Source of the DNA: Phialophora verrucosa
Lineage: Eukaryota; Ascomycota; Eurotiomycetes; Chaetothyriales; Herpotrichiellaceae
Length of the DNA stretch: 64,000 nt
Direction of reading: 5' to 3'
Assembly (NCBI GenBank): GCA_002099365.1
Contig: MSED01000002.1
Location: 1,426,001 to 1,490,000 of the forward strand
Below, piece by piece: positions 34,123 through 44,500 of this stretch. The translations under genes and the position numbers were made by a program. The notes under the pieces were generated by a model that was not told where the DNA came from, did not search any database, and saw only the letters and a list, made by a program, of their open reading frames with translations. Positions within the stretch are counted from its first letter, which is position 1. The number at the start of each line of letters is the position of its first letter.

Positions 34123-35337
34123 GTTGTCCGTGTCGCAAAGGCTGTAGGTAGGAATAAAAGAAGGTAGTGGCGGAGGAGGGGAAGAGAGGAGGATGGAATA
34201 TGATGGTGATGGAGGTTATCCGCTGCCTAGGTCTTACCTGGTACGAGTAAGAAAGTGGGATGTCTTGCTCGGGCTGGTGGTTGTAATGGCCCTCGGCCGC
34301 TGCTGGCTGATCGGATTTGAATTCAGTCGAACCGAGCAGGACTCTTTCCTCGAGACCCTGTCGTGTTGTTCCAATCGTAGACGCTTTGATATTTGTTGTT
34401 GCTTGGGCCAAGTCTGTCGGGGTTGAGGCAGCATATGTAAATCTCCTCCCGTCCTCCATGCTCCCCTCGTCCTCCACATGTTCGTTCGTACTTCGTGGGG
34501 CCATGCTCCCTCCCCACAAATCATGCGCGGAGCAGCGATATTCTCATGAACACCATCCCTCGCTCTGCTTTCCCGACTCGAAGTGTCGCTCGTATTCATT
34601 TTCAGCCGCCGAGCAGCGCACCCCTATCAACTCCGGTGGCCGTATTCTCGTGGCTGCTTCTAGACTCTTTACGCCGAATTTTCCCTCTTTCAAGAACCTG
34701 CAGTTTTTCAACGGACTGCTGCATCTTTCGCTGTGAGGCGAACTCGCCATGCCTTCTCGTAGAAATACTAACGCGGATCGGTTGTGCATCGGAGCGTTCT
34801 TGTAGAGGGCCGATGGCACTTCTGACTTGAAATGCTCGGAGCTAGTTACAACGCCCATGAAAGGCAGTGCTTCTTCTAGGGTGGTGAAACTGCAGGTTCA
34901 ATCATTCCCGTCGATCGCTCCTGGACAGTCTAGGTCAGCCAGATAGGTGGATCTTCCACCGACAGATCGTCTCTCTTGGCACCATCTGTCTGATCAAGCG
35001 AACGACAAACGGGGAACTCGTCTGGCTCTGACGAGACTGAGGCTCACAGTCGTATTCTCGAATGCCGCCAAATCCACTCTATACCGAAGATAAAGCTCGC
35101 CGGTATGCCGATCTTGCAGCAAGATTCTGCCCGGAAAGTGCCAGAATCCAAGCTTTTACAGCGAGTGCATAACCTTCCGCAAGACAAAACTACTTCGGCC
35201 AGCAGAACAACCATGGCAGCATTTCTCCGCTGGCAGATGGGCATGAGTATCGACGGCCTCCCGGTGGGCCACTGCTGGATGATGACACCGTTTGCTCCCG
35301 CGTGAAAAGCTCTACCTATAGTTAAGGGCTCCCCTGT
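34123..35337. other. Upstream region of the epoxide hydrolase
   Basis: About 1.2 kb with overlapping short frames on both strands, none with family motifs. Probably the promoter and 5' leader of the hydrolase (minus strand), plus unassigned DNA. Confidence 0.4.
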
Positions 35338-35763
35338 TTAGGCAGAGAAACAAGCAGGACTGCCTTCCGCTCTCTCTGTTAAGATGACCAGCTGCGAGCG
35401 CCCTTCGCGCATGCGCGAAAGGCGGTTGAACAAACATGTCCGGCGGTTACCTCGAGTTGCGGGCTGTACAGATCTCCACCAGTTCGCTGCAGGCCTTGAA
35501 AACCCTTTCAGATGACCTTGTTCCGGAATGCCGCGGAGATTCCTGGGTTCCGAGATTGGGTTCTTGATCTTGAAAGTGGTCGTGTAGTCGCCCTTGTCCT
35601 GGTAACGTTTGCTTTCCAAGGTGGCTTCCCAGAGAATATTGTCGTTGCACTGAAAATACACCGAATTGGATGAGAAGTAGATATCTCGCCGCACAATTGT
35701 TTGTTTCTGTAAGTTCCAGCTACGAGAAATTCGTGGACAGATCTCAGAACACATGCTTGTCAT
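35338..35763 (-). pseudogene. Possible HET-domain relic
   Basis: An isolated 141-codon frame starting at an ATG. Residues about 12-45 (ISRSWNLQKQTIVRRDIYFS then SNSVYFQCNDNILWEA) recall the 'W-LQER-LSRR-hhF-...-hhFEC' block of heterokaryon-incompatibility (HET) proteins, and PAANWWRSV recalls the following 'W..IV..Y' block. The key QER residues are altered (QKQ). The upstream HET signature is missing, and the frame then runs into unrelated-looking sequence. I read it as a decayed fragment. It could also be chance, so confidence is low. HET proteins mediate fungal self/non-self recognition. Confidence 0.33.
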
Positions 35764-36271
35764 GTTTGTCTCTCAGGTGGTTTATGGTTCTCAATGATCA
35801 ATCAGTATCATGCCATACTCGTCAACCAGCTTCGTCTCCGAAGGGAGCTTTGGCGCATGAAATCGCGTGCCTAGAATTTCTCGATCGATCTGAGCCAGTT
35901 GCGGATTTAGGCAGCCTAAGCCGTCTACTTTACTGAGCGGTAGCAATACGCGACAGATAGAGCAGTGTTTCCTGGTGAGTCTACGGTGAGACAAGAAGCA
36001 TTTGTTGGTAGCGCTTCATCTCGCGAGGCAGGCCATCCCAGCATGGCCCAGTGAGCCTGGGCGCTGTCCAATAGGCAGGGAGGCAGCCCCAGGCGCTACC
36101 AAACCAGCACGCGGCAAGCTCCGTGACAAGCCATTTCTCCGCATTTCAATTCTCTGAACTTTTCCGGAGGCGAGGAAATAATTTCGTCGCTGTGTTTTGT
36201 CTGAAGGCCGGGCTGGATGTTCGTGTATTTCTACCCTGACCACTGATCTATCCGCCGTATACTTAGAAGGC
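35764..36271. other. Upstream region of NAF1
   Basis: About 500 bp without a recognisable gene; the leader of NAF1 lies at its right end. The frame open upstream of the NAF1 ATG contains only a TTG-type start. Confidence 0.45.
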
Positions 36272-38488
36272 ATGGATGCAGAAGACTTTCCCACTTCTCC
36301 GGCGAAGCGCCAGAGAACCGGCTCGCCAGAAGAAACCGAACCCGCCGTCCACCTTCCTGAGTCCTTGGCCACGGCCAATGAAGCACTCGAACCCCAAGAT
36401 AAGCCAGCAGTGCAAGAGCAAGACCCGGAGCCGGTGGAGACGGTGCAGTCTAGGGAAAACGAGCCTCAAGATGTAGCATCGGAGGAGCCCGGTTCTAATT
36501 CACTTCTGGATGTATTGATGCAGCAGGTCGAGGCTGAGTCCGGTTCGAATCCTCCTGCGGATGTCAGGGACTCGGTGCCTTCGAGCCATGTTGAGGCTTC
36601 AGCTGAGGGCAAAGTTGAAGGCTTGGTGAACAATAATGCTGATGGTCCGACTATTGCAGTTGAAGAGACGGGCACAAATGTCGTCCGTGACGATATGGAG
36701 CATATGGACCTGGTAGAGACGTCTCTGTCCGCCCTGACTGCACAGGTCGCCCCGGATACCAAAGCCTCTATACCGGCCATGGGAAGTGCGATCGATGCTT
36801 CTGCTCTTGGCGACCACAACTCCATGGACGCGATCCCCACAGACGCTGCGGCCGTACCTGAAGGGCCCGAGGGCGCAGAGTGGGAAATCGATTCCTCACC
36901 ATATGACTCTTCCTCTGATTCCGATACCTCCTCCGACAATAGCTCGTCAGAAGAAGACAGCGATAATGACGCTGACGGTGACTATGCCATGCTAGATCCT
37001 GAAGAGGCTGCGCGAATCCTCATGCAAGGTGACGGCGGATCAGATGATGAAGGAGAAGGATCACGGAAGAAAGAAGGGGGTCCATTGCGGACGGCCAACG
37101 AGCGCATGGAAGAAGTCATACCAAAGCCAGACATCGTCGTAACCGACGACATGGAGATTGAAGAGCTAGGCACCGTCGAGTTTGTGGTGGAGAGTACAGT
37201 GGTGATCAAGGCTAAGACGTCAGGGGAGTATCGAGTGCTAGAAGCCGGCTCTCTGATATGTCTCCACGACAGATCGGTCGTGGGTGTGGTCGCCGACCTA
37301 ATAGGGCGAGTCGAGGAACCCAGATACACCATTCGATTCACCAACGATGACGCTATCAAAGACGCTGGCTTGTGGGAAGCTGGAACTACCGTGTACTATG
37401 TTCCTGATCACTCGACCTTTGTTTTTACCCTCCCCTTGAAGGCTATCAAGGGGAGCGACGCATCAAATTTCCATGACGAAGAAGTGGGTGACGACGAGAT
37501 GGAGTTCTCGGATGACGAGGCCGAGGCCGAGCACAAACGCCAGATGAAAGCCAAAAGGCAGGGTCGGTCGCTGGAGAATACAGGCAGAGGAGGTCGTGGT
37601 GGCCCCAAATTCCCCAGAGGAGTACATCGCGGCGGAGGTCGAGGTCGAGGAGGACACTTTGCCGGCAATGGTTCTAACAGTGCTGACGGCTCAGCCTATG
37701 GCAGTGGCTCCGTGGAGATGAACTACGATGATGCCTCGATGCCTGGCGCCAACGACGATGGCTACACGCCTCTGCAGCGTCCCGCTGACTTCACAGACAT
37801 GATGGCACGAGGAGAACAGCAGCAAGAACGCGGTGCACCACATTCCCTGCCACCACCCCCGCCACCGTCGAACGTTAGGGGAAGCAGCGACATTGGCGGC
37901 CGTGGCAGGGGATATGGCAGAGGAGGACGAGGCGGGTTTCGACCCAACCGTGGCCGCGGCGGCTTCAATCAGCCTCGTGACAACCAGCTCAACCAGCATA
38001 ATGCTTCGGCCCATCAACAGAACGGCTTTCCACAACAGCAGGGCTACTCTCATCACAACCCTTTCACCGCGCCACCCGCCCCGAACATCAGTGTGCCCAC
38101 TACACCATCCATAACACCGCAAAACGTCACATACCCGCCGATGACACCCTCACCCATCACGCCACTACCCAACGTATCGTTCAACTTCGGCCGCGGTTTC
38201 CCAGCTGCTTCTTCCTTCTCCTCCTTTCCTCCACCCCTTCCAAGCATGCCTGGCTTCCCTCCGCCACCATCTTTCCAACACAGCTTCAACTTTCAGCAGC
38301 AACAACAACAGCAGATAAATCAACCCCAACATCAGCATCAACCTCAATCTCAACAATCCTATGCTGCACACCCGGCTGCAGGGGACCGACAGGCTACCTA
38401 CCTATCTGGGGCGTGGGCCAATAATCCAGCCGTCGCAGCGGCTTTGCAGAGGCAGATTGAAGAGCAGAGGAGAAACCAGGGGTCGTGA
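36272..38488 (+). CDS. NAF1: NAF1, H/ACA RNP assembly factor
   Basis: Single-exon 738-aa protein from the first ATG. Residues 1-285 are acidic and Ser/Asp/Glu-rich (SSSDSDTSSDNSSSEEDSDN). The Gar1/Naf1 core lies at about 289-386: EELGTVEFVVESTVVIKAKT, SLICLHDRSVVGVVADLIGR, YTIRFTNDDAI, AGTTVYYVPDHSTFVF. Two RGG-rich stretches follow (about 431-465 and 540-567), then a long Gln/His/Pro-rich tail. NAF1 binds the pseudouridine synthase Cbf5 during early assembly of H/ACA snoRNPs and telomerase RNA and is later replaced by Gar1. The C-terminal low-complexity tail (GFPPPPSFQHSFNFQQQQQQ) is typical of fungal NAF1. It is convergent with ARO1 downstream. Confidence 0.93.
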   Translation: MDAEDFPTSPAKRQRTGSPEETEPAVHLPESLATANEALEPQDKPAVQEQDPEPVETVQSRENEPQDVASEEPGSNSLLDVLMQQVEAESGSNPPADVRDSVPSSHVEASAEGKVEGLVNNNADGPTIAVEETGTNVVRDDMEHMDLVETSLSALTAQVAPDTKASIPAMGSAIDASALGDHNSMDAIPTDAAAVPEGPEGAEWEIDSSPYDSSSDSDTSSDNSSSEEDSDNDADGDYAMLDPEEAARILMQGDGGSDDEGEGSRKKEGGPLRTANERMEEVIPKPDIVVTDDMEIEELGTVEFVVESTVVIKAKTSGEYRVLEAGSLICLHDRSVVGVVADLIGRVEEPRYTIRFTNDDAIKDAGLWEAGTTVYYVPDHSTFVFTLPLKAIKGSDASNFHDEEVGDDEMEFSDDEAEAEHKRQMKAKRQGRSLENTGRGGRGGPKFPRGVHRGGGRGRGGHFAGNGSNSADGSAYGSGSVEMNYDDASMPGANDDGYTPLQRPADFTDMMARGEQQQERGAPHSLPPPPPPSNVRGSSDIGGRGRGYGRGGRGGFRPNRGRGGFNQPRDNQLNQHNASAHQQNGFPQQQGYSHHNPFTAPPAPNISVPTTPSITPQNVTYPPMTPSPITPLPNVSFNFGRGFPAASSFSSFPPPLPSMPGFPPPPSFQHSFNFQQQQQQQINQPQHQHQPQSQQSYAAHPAAGDRQATYLSGAWANNPAVAAALQRQIEEQRRNQGS

Positions 38489-38952
38489 AAGTGAAGAATC
38501 TGCAGAAGCATGAACAAATCGCATGTACATCTGAGATCAGATTGGTTGGAAAGCGTGTCAAAAGTCTTTAATTCAGTTTTATACAGGACAAGTTCAATAA
38601 CTCGGTCACGTTCAAGAGAATTGAGCAATAGACAATACATTGTCTTGAACCGACCTTACCCATGCAATTCTTTTTATGCCCTCAAGGTTTTCTTTTCTTT
38701 CCCTCCCAAACTCTATCTTCCCATGGAGTTCTATTCTGCGCTCTCGATTTTGCTCTAGACATGTCTTCCTTCCCTGTTCTGCTTTCCCTCCTGGTAGACT
38801 GGATAGAAGCGAGGAAAATCTCCAAGCACGCACAATCCATAGTAGGTCGCGTTTCTGAGTCCGTCCCAGTCCGCCACCCACGCATCCCTCGTCTTTGGGT
38901 ACCGTGACGTAACGTGGCGGGAAACCCAGCTGGCATGTGTTGCTTAGCGACC
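38489..38952. other. Convergent 3' region, NAF1 / ARO1
   Basis: 464 bp between stop codons. T-rich segments (about 38680-38760) occur. No gene. Confidence 0.5.
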
Positions 38953-41900
38953 TTACGCACCCGGGCCTAGAACAACGTCCTACACGAGATCAAAGCAAAC
39001 ACGGTCAGCATGCGAAGATCCAGGAACGTGACTCAAGAACGGAAAGAAACCCCGAAAGGGAAAAAGGACCAAAGACCAAGCAAAGGAAAGAAAGTGAACT
39101 CACCCGACTAATCCGCCCACCCAAATCCCGCGCACGGATCCCCGTCCAGAATTCAAACTGCCACAAGCCCTGCGTGACGAGCGTCTCCAGGCCCTGCACC
39201 GTCTTCCACCCGCCGAGCTGCTCGGCCATCTGCATCACGGCCGTGTGCGCGGGCTTGTACGCCAGCTCGAGGAGCGTGCGCGCTGGCGGGGAGGACCCCT
39301 GGCCCTTTGGCGCCGCCGACAAGCCCGTGGCGCTGCTACGCTTCGAGTGTGCGAACACGGCCTGCAACGCCGCGCCCAGGCCGGGGTCGAGTGGGATGTT
39401 CGCCGGGATGGTGGCGATGGCGACCATAGGCAGGGCTGCGGGAGCATTGGGTCTCGTGGCCATCATTGCGTCGATGACGCCGGCCTCTCCGAGCGTCGCG
39501 TCCAGGACGATCAGGTCGTAGCGCGGGGGGAACGAACGCGCCAGCTCGACCATCTTGGCGTGGTTCCGCCCGACCAAGTAGATCGGCTTGTACCCCATCG
39601 AGTGCAGCGTGTGGATGGCCGCTCTGGCGGTGCCGCCCCCGCCGATGACCAGGCCGGATTGGTCCCCGTCGCCGAGGGCCGCGGACGCGCCGGCCCCGCG
39701 CAGGCAGTCCACCATGCCGAGATAGTCGGTGTTGTAGCCGACGAGCCTGTTCTTGCCGGAGACCGGGTCGAAGGTCGGGACGATGGTGTTGACGGCGCCG
39801 ATGAGGCGCGCAGACGCATCCACGTCGTCCAGCAGCGGCATAATGTCTAGTTTGAGCGGGATGGTGACGCTCGCGCCCCCAAAGTCGTCGCGCCGGATCG
39901 TCGCCTTGATGACTTCGAGGTCTGTCGTCTCGCAGAGTTGATATGCGTGCGGGAGACCTGTGTGTTCGAACAATGTATTGTGCAGGGCCGGCGATTTGCT
40001 CGCCGAAATGGGCGAGCCGAAGAGGTAGAACTCCTTTCGCGAGATGGAGCCTATGAGCGCGAGGCCCCGGCGGATCTCCTGCGCAGAGAGCTGCCCGGGC
40101 GCGGCCTTGAAGGGGAGGCTGGGGTGAGACACCGGGGTCATGAACCCGTTGAGGATACGCGAGATCTGACCCGTTGTTCCCATGTTGATGGCAATGAGCG
40201 GGAGCTCGGGATGCTGGGCGTGAGACCACTGCTTGAAGCGTCGGAGCGCGAAGTTGTCGTCCAGGGATCCCGCGACGCCGATCAACTTGATGATGTCGGC
40301 GCCGTGTTGGACGCATTTGTTGTAGATGGGGATCCAACTGCCGGGCCTGGCCCACGATAATGTTCCCCGGGGATCGTGATGCGAGGCAATGACCTTGGAG
40401 CGTGAATTGTTCTTGAATGCCAGCAGCTTGGTCAAAATGTCCTCCGGGAGAGACGCGACTTCGACGTCGACGAATTCAGCGCCCATCCGCATCGCCAACG
40501 TGCAGAGATTCAAATACTCGGCGAGTGCCTCGTTCGGGAACTTGCCGCCCTGTGCGAGCGTGCGGATGGTGAAGACCACGGGCAAGGGCACCGTTGCGCG
40601 GAGCAGGGAGAGCTGACTCGTCACGTAATCTGCTGAGGGCACGTCCGTCTGTGAATGTGGATCCTTGAGCAGGTCGACGCGCAGCTCCACTGCATCGCTG
40701 CCGAGACAGACCTCCGGCAAAATGTTGAGATGGGGCCGCAGGTCCGGGAACGTCAGTGCAACGAAGAAGCTCTCCGATTTCTGCTTGACCTTCGAGAGAA
40801 CATCGATCTTGCCCGTCACGAACTGCAGGAACCGATCGAAGTCTTCGGCCGCCTCGGACATCTGCTCGTTGGGGATGCTCTGGCTGTAGTACAGGATGTT
40901 GCTGCACTGCTCGAACCACGGCTTGCGCCGCAGCCACACGCCCATCATGTCCTCCACGTACGCCGGGCGGGTCTTGTCGATCTGCAAAAAATCCATCACT
41001 TCGGCGATATTTCTCTCCACGAGCAGGACGTGCCCTTTCTCTTGATGCCAGTCAATCAGAAGTTGGCGGGCTTCAGCCGTCTCAACGATGCCGCCGCCAC
41101 AGGCAAAGATGTAATCATTCGGCATCTCTTTCATGACGGATTTGAGGAGGTTGAGCTCTACTTGCCGGAAATGATCCCAGCCATGTTCACGGATGATTTC
41201 GGGGATGGTCTTCCGCTCGCGGATTTCGAGCTCTGTATCTAGGTCGACTAGTTTCTTGCCTAGCGAGCGAGCAGCCCACCGGCCGGAAGTAGTCTTCCCG
41301 GCGCCGCGCATGCCGATGATAAAAATTGAAGCGGCGCTTCTGTCGAGTTGTTTCGCTTTGGAGGTGGCGGTTGCTTCGAGCTCGACACCTTGCAGCTTCA
41401 CGGAGAATTGGCGGGCCATGGTGTCCCACCAGCCGGGCCATGTTTTGCCCGTGCACTCTTTTTCGAGAATGAGGGTCGGGCGAGGGGCTGCGAGAGCGAG
41501 GACGCTGAAACTCATGGCGACGCGGTGGTCGTCGTAGCAGTGGACGCCTCCTCGCGGCTGTTGTAGTTGCGAACGATCGATACCGTCGATTTCGATGCCA
41601 TCGTCGAATTGCCGGCATGTGACGCCGAATTTGGCCAGTTCATCTTCCATTGCCTGGATGCGGTTGCACTCTTTCACTCTTTGATTCGCGATGCCATAGA
41701 TGCGGGTCGTGTCTGACTTACTTCCCTGTGCTACTGCTGCGAGGACTGAGGCTGTCAAGAAGGCGTCCGTCATGGGTTCCATGTCGATATTCGGAAGAGG
41801 TAGCAACTTGCGGTTGCGTGGCCCAGTTACTGTGGTTGAAGAAGCTGTCTGCTTGACTTCGCATCCCATTGGTCGCAACACATCTGTGGCGAAAGCCGAA

Positions 41901-43939
41901 TCACCCTGAAGAGATGCTGAGCCGATGTTTGGAATTGTGCACGTCGTCCCTGTCATCGCAGCAATAGCGAGAGGGTAGGTGGCGGAGCTGGCATCACTTT
42001 CCACGACATACTCTGCCGGGTTTCTGTATGTGCCTTGCGGGACGAGGTAGGTGTGTTCCTCCGTCTTCGACTTCTGGACTTGAACACCGAAAGATGTCAT
42101 CATTGCGATTGTCATGTCGATGTACGGCTGTGATACAGGCTTGCCACCAACCAGTTTCAGCGTGACAGGGTTCTTCGCATAGGGTGCACACATCAGTAAA
42201 GACGAGACATATTGCGAGGATACTTTGGCTGCGAGCTTGATTTCGCCGCCGTTGAAGCCGGCTGAGGCTGCAATATTGAGTGGAAGGCTTCCATTGCTCT
42301 CCATGTATTCGATTCCAGCACCATTTCCCCTCAATGCATCGACAAGGTCACCGATGGGCCGTTGCTTCATGCGAGCATTGCCCGTCAAGACTGTAGATGC
42401 CACATGACTCTGACGCGTCAATGTCGCGACCGACGTCAAGAATCTCGCGGCCGTGCCAGCATTGCCTAGGTACAGTGCGTGTTGTGTAGCCTCGAGTCGA
42501 CCACCGTTGCCATTTACCACCAAGACCTCGCCGTCTTCTTCCCAGGAGAAGGTTGCAGCTCCAAGTCGAGCCAGTGCTTCCAGCATGACTTCGGTATCCG
42601 CAGAGGTGAGCAGGTTCTTGATCCGACATGTGCCTTGCCCGAGAGCGGCGAGGACGAGAGCTCTGTTCGAGATACTCTTTGAGCCTGGAGGAATGCAGAC
42701 GACGTTGAGATTCTGTGGTACACCGGGGACGACCTCGATGCTGGGAGAAAGCACGACCCTCAAATCAGCGTCTGACACAACGCTGGCCTTCTGCTCGTAA
42801 GTACGGCCGATTGCTGACAAGAGGACCACTTTCTTCTTGGCGCCATCGTTCTTCTTGTCCACACCCATCTTCTTCAGCATGCCGTCGACCGTGCAGATCT
42901 TGCCCCCAGAGAGCTTCCGCACTTTTTCGTCGTCAAGCCGCGTGGGTAAACCGTATACTGTAAGGCATTTCTGCAGACGGCCGACCGCAACCCCACTGAG
43001 GATTCCCAAGTAGCGCGAGAGCTCGGCTTCTTTGATCATGCCAATCGCAACACATTCGCCATGAAGGACCTGAGGTGTGAGGAAAGCTTCCATTGCATGT
43101 CCGATAGAATGTCCGAAGTTCAACAGATTCCGAAGGCCAGTTTCTCTCTCGTCGATGGTCACGACGTGGGCTTTGAAACTCGCGGATGCAGAAATGATTC
43201 GAAGGAGTATGGTCTCGATATCTTTGAAGCGAGATGCACCCTGGCTGATGTCGGCATTCACAGCAGCCATGATACGCTCCGCATTGCGCTCAAGTGCAAT
43301 GAACTCCTCCTCGTCGGAAATAGCAGCGGTCTTGATGACTTCGGCCAAGCCATTGATCAGCTCTCGTCGAGGCAAAGTTCCGAGAAATTCGAGATCGATG
43401 TAGATTCTCTGTGGTTGCCAGATAGCTCCCACGAGGTTCTTGCCTAGGGGCGTGTCGATCGCTGTCTTTCCGCCAATTGACGAATCGACCATAGCGAGCA
43501 GTGTTGTCGGAACTTGGACGTAACGAACACCACGCATATAGGTGGCTGCAACAAAGCCGGTCAGATCACCGACAACGCCACCTCCAAGAGCAATGATGAC
43601 CGTATCTCGACCACATGGTGGGCTCTGGCCGAGTAGCCAATCCTCGATGTCATCCTTTGTTTGTCGAGATTTTGAACTCTCACCGGGCGGGATCTGATGC
43701 ACTAATAGCCGTGACGGGGTCGACCTTCGTTGTGATGCAGCCGAGAATGCTTCATGGAAAGCGCTGACGTACAACGACCCCAGAGTAGTGTCGGTGATCA
43801 AGACATAGGTAGATGACTCAAGGTTCGTGAGTAAATCGGAGGCCACATAATTGCGCCATAGCCCGAAGTTGATGATTATGCTTTCTTTGCCCAGCAGGCT
43901 CACTCTCACCTCCTTCGGCGTCCCATTAACAAGCGGCAT
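38953..43939 (-). CDS. ARO1: Pentafunctional AROM polypeptide
   Basis: Exons 39104-43939 and 38953-38979 give 1620 aa, catalysing steps 2-6 of the shikimate pathway in the cytosol. Domains in order are: 3-dehydroquinate synthase, 1 to about 395 (IALGGGVVGDLTGFVAA, SSIGGKTAID, FGHSIGHAMEA); EPSP synthase, about 405-850 (PPGSKSISNRALVLAALG, LGNAGTAARFL, DDHRVAMS); shikimate kinase, about 868-1045 (GMRGAGKTTSGRWAA Walker A, CGGG); type I dehydroquinase, about 1058-1295 (catalytic His in SHHDPRG, Schiff-base Lys in IIKLIGVAGS); shikimate dehydrogenase, about 1305-1620 (SKSPALHN, GYNTDYLG, GGGGTARAA). The start is the ATG of MPLVNGTPKE; the frame 5' of it has only a TTG. The last intron (GTGAGT...GTGTAG, branch CTGAC) joins a 27-nt terminal exon; without splicing the protein would gain an atypical tail. 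Confidence 0.96.
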
Positions 43940-44500
43940 GTTTGCGCATGGACAGAGTGCAGACTCGTGTGGACTGACTCCCAAGCAAACACTGAACGGG
44001 GCGGCATCGGAGCTTGGGAGATTATTTTCATGTCTTGGCAAAACCTCTTAAGAACTAGCGCCAGTACTAGTACAGCCTTGCATTAGCGCTTGAAGGCACG
44101 AAACGAGGCTGAGATGTGGAGTATCTACGGTATTTCTTCACGTTGGATTCAGAAGATGCCTTCCTAGAGAAGACCTGATGATGCAGATATATTCCCTGCG
44201 TAATGGGCTCTCCAACGCGTTCGAGGCACAGTGTTTAATACGTGCGCAGGGGATAGGTCAAAAGCGCAGGGGCTAGGTTCGAGGGCATTTGTCCTAAGCT
44301 GCGAGTGGGCCAGGATGAGGTCTATTATGGGCTTGTGTCGTACAGTATGCGGCTATAATCGTCTGGTTATATGTTCTAGAGAAGGCATAGTTGCTGCAGA
44401 GTTGTACTCAGCAGGACTGAACGCATCGGCCGCGATGACACCACATTGCGGGTTGATACAGTCGTGGGTGAGTGCTGGTACCGCCTTTGTCGCTGCTGGT
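43940..44500. other. ARO1 upstream region / 3' side of the Zn2Cys6 gene
   Basis: 561 bp with the ARO1 promoter and the downstream side of the next minus-strand gene. No other gene. Note that the ARO1 leader is open in frame for 34 codons before its ATG. Confidence 0.45.

Noticed and set aside
36542..36552. GGTTCGAATCC, a tRNA T-arm-like word
   Set aside because: It lies within NAF1 coding sequence with no tRNA-like cloverleaf around it. No tRNA genes were recognised in the window.
36466..38371. Minus-strand frames inside NAF1
   Set aside because: They are complements of Ser/Asp-, Gly/Arg- and Gln-rich codons and have no independent signature.
39235..43447. Open frames antisense or out of frame within ARO1, up to 339 codons
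   Set aside because: They overlap a complete five-domain enzyme and have shadow-like composition with no motifs.
43940..44041. A 34-residue N-terminal extension of ARO1
   Set aside because: It begins with TTG. The ATG at 43939 gives the normal AROM start.
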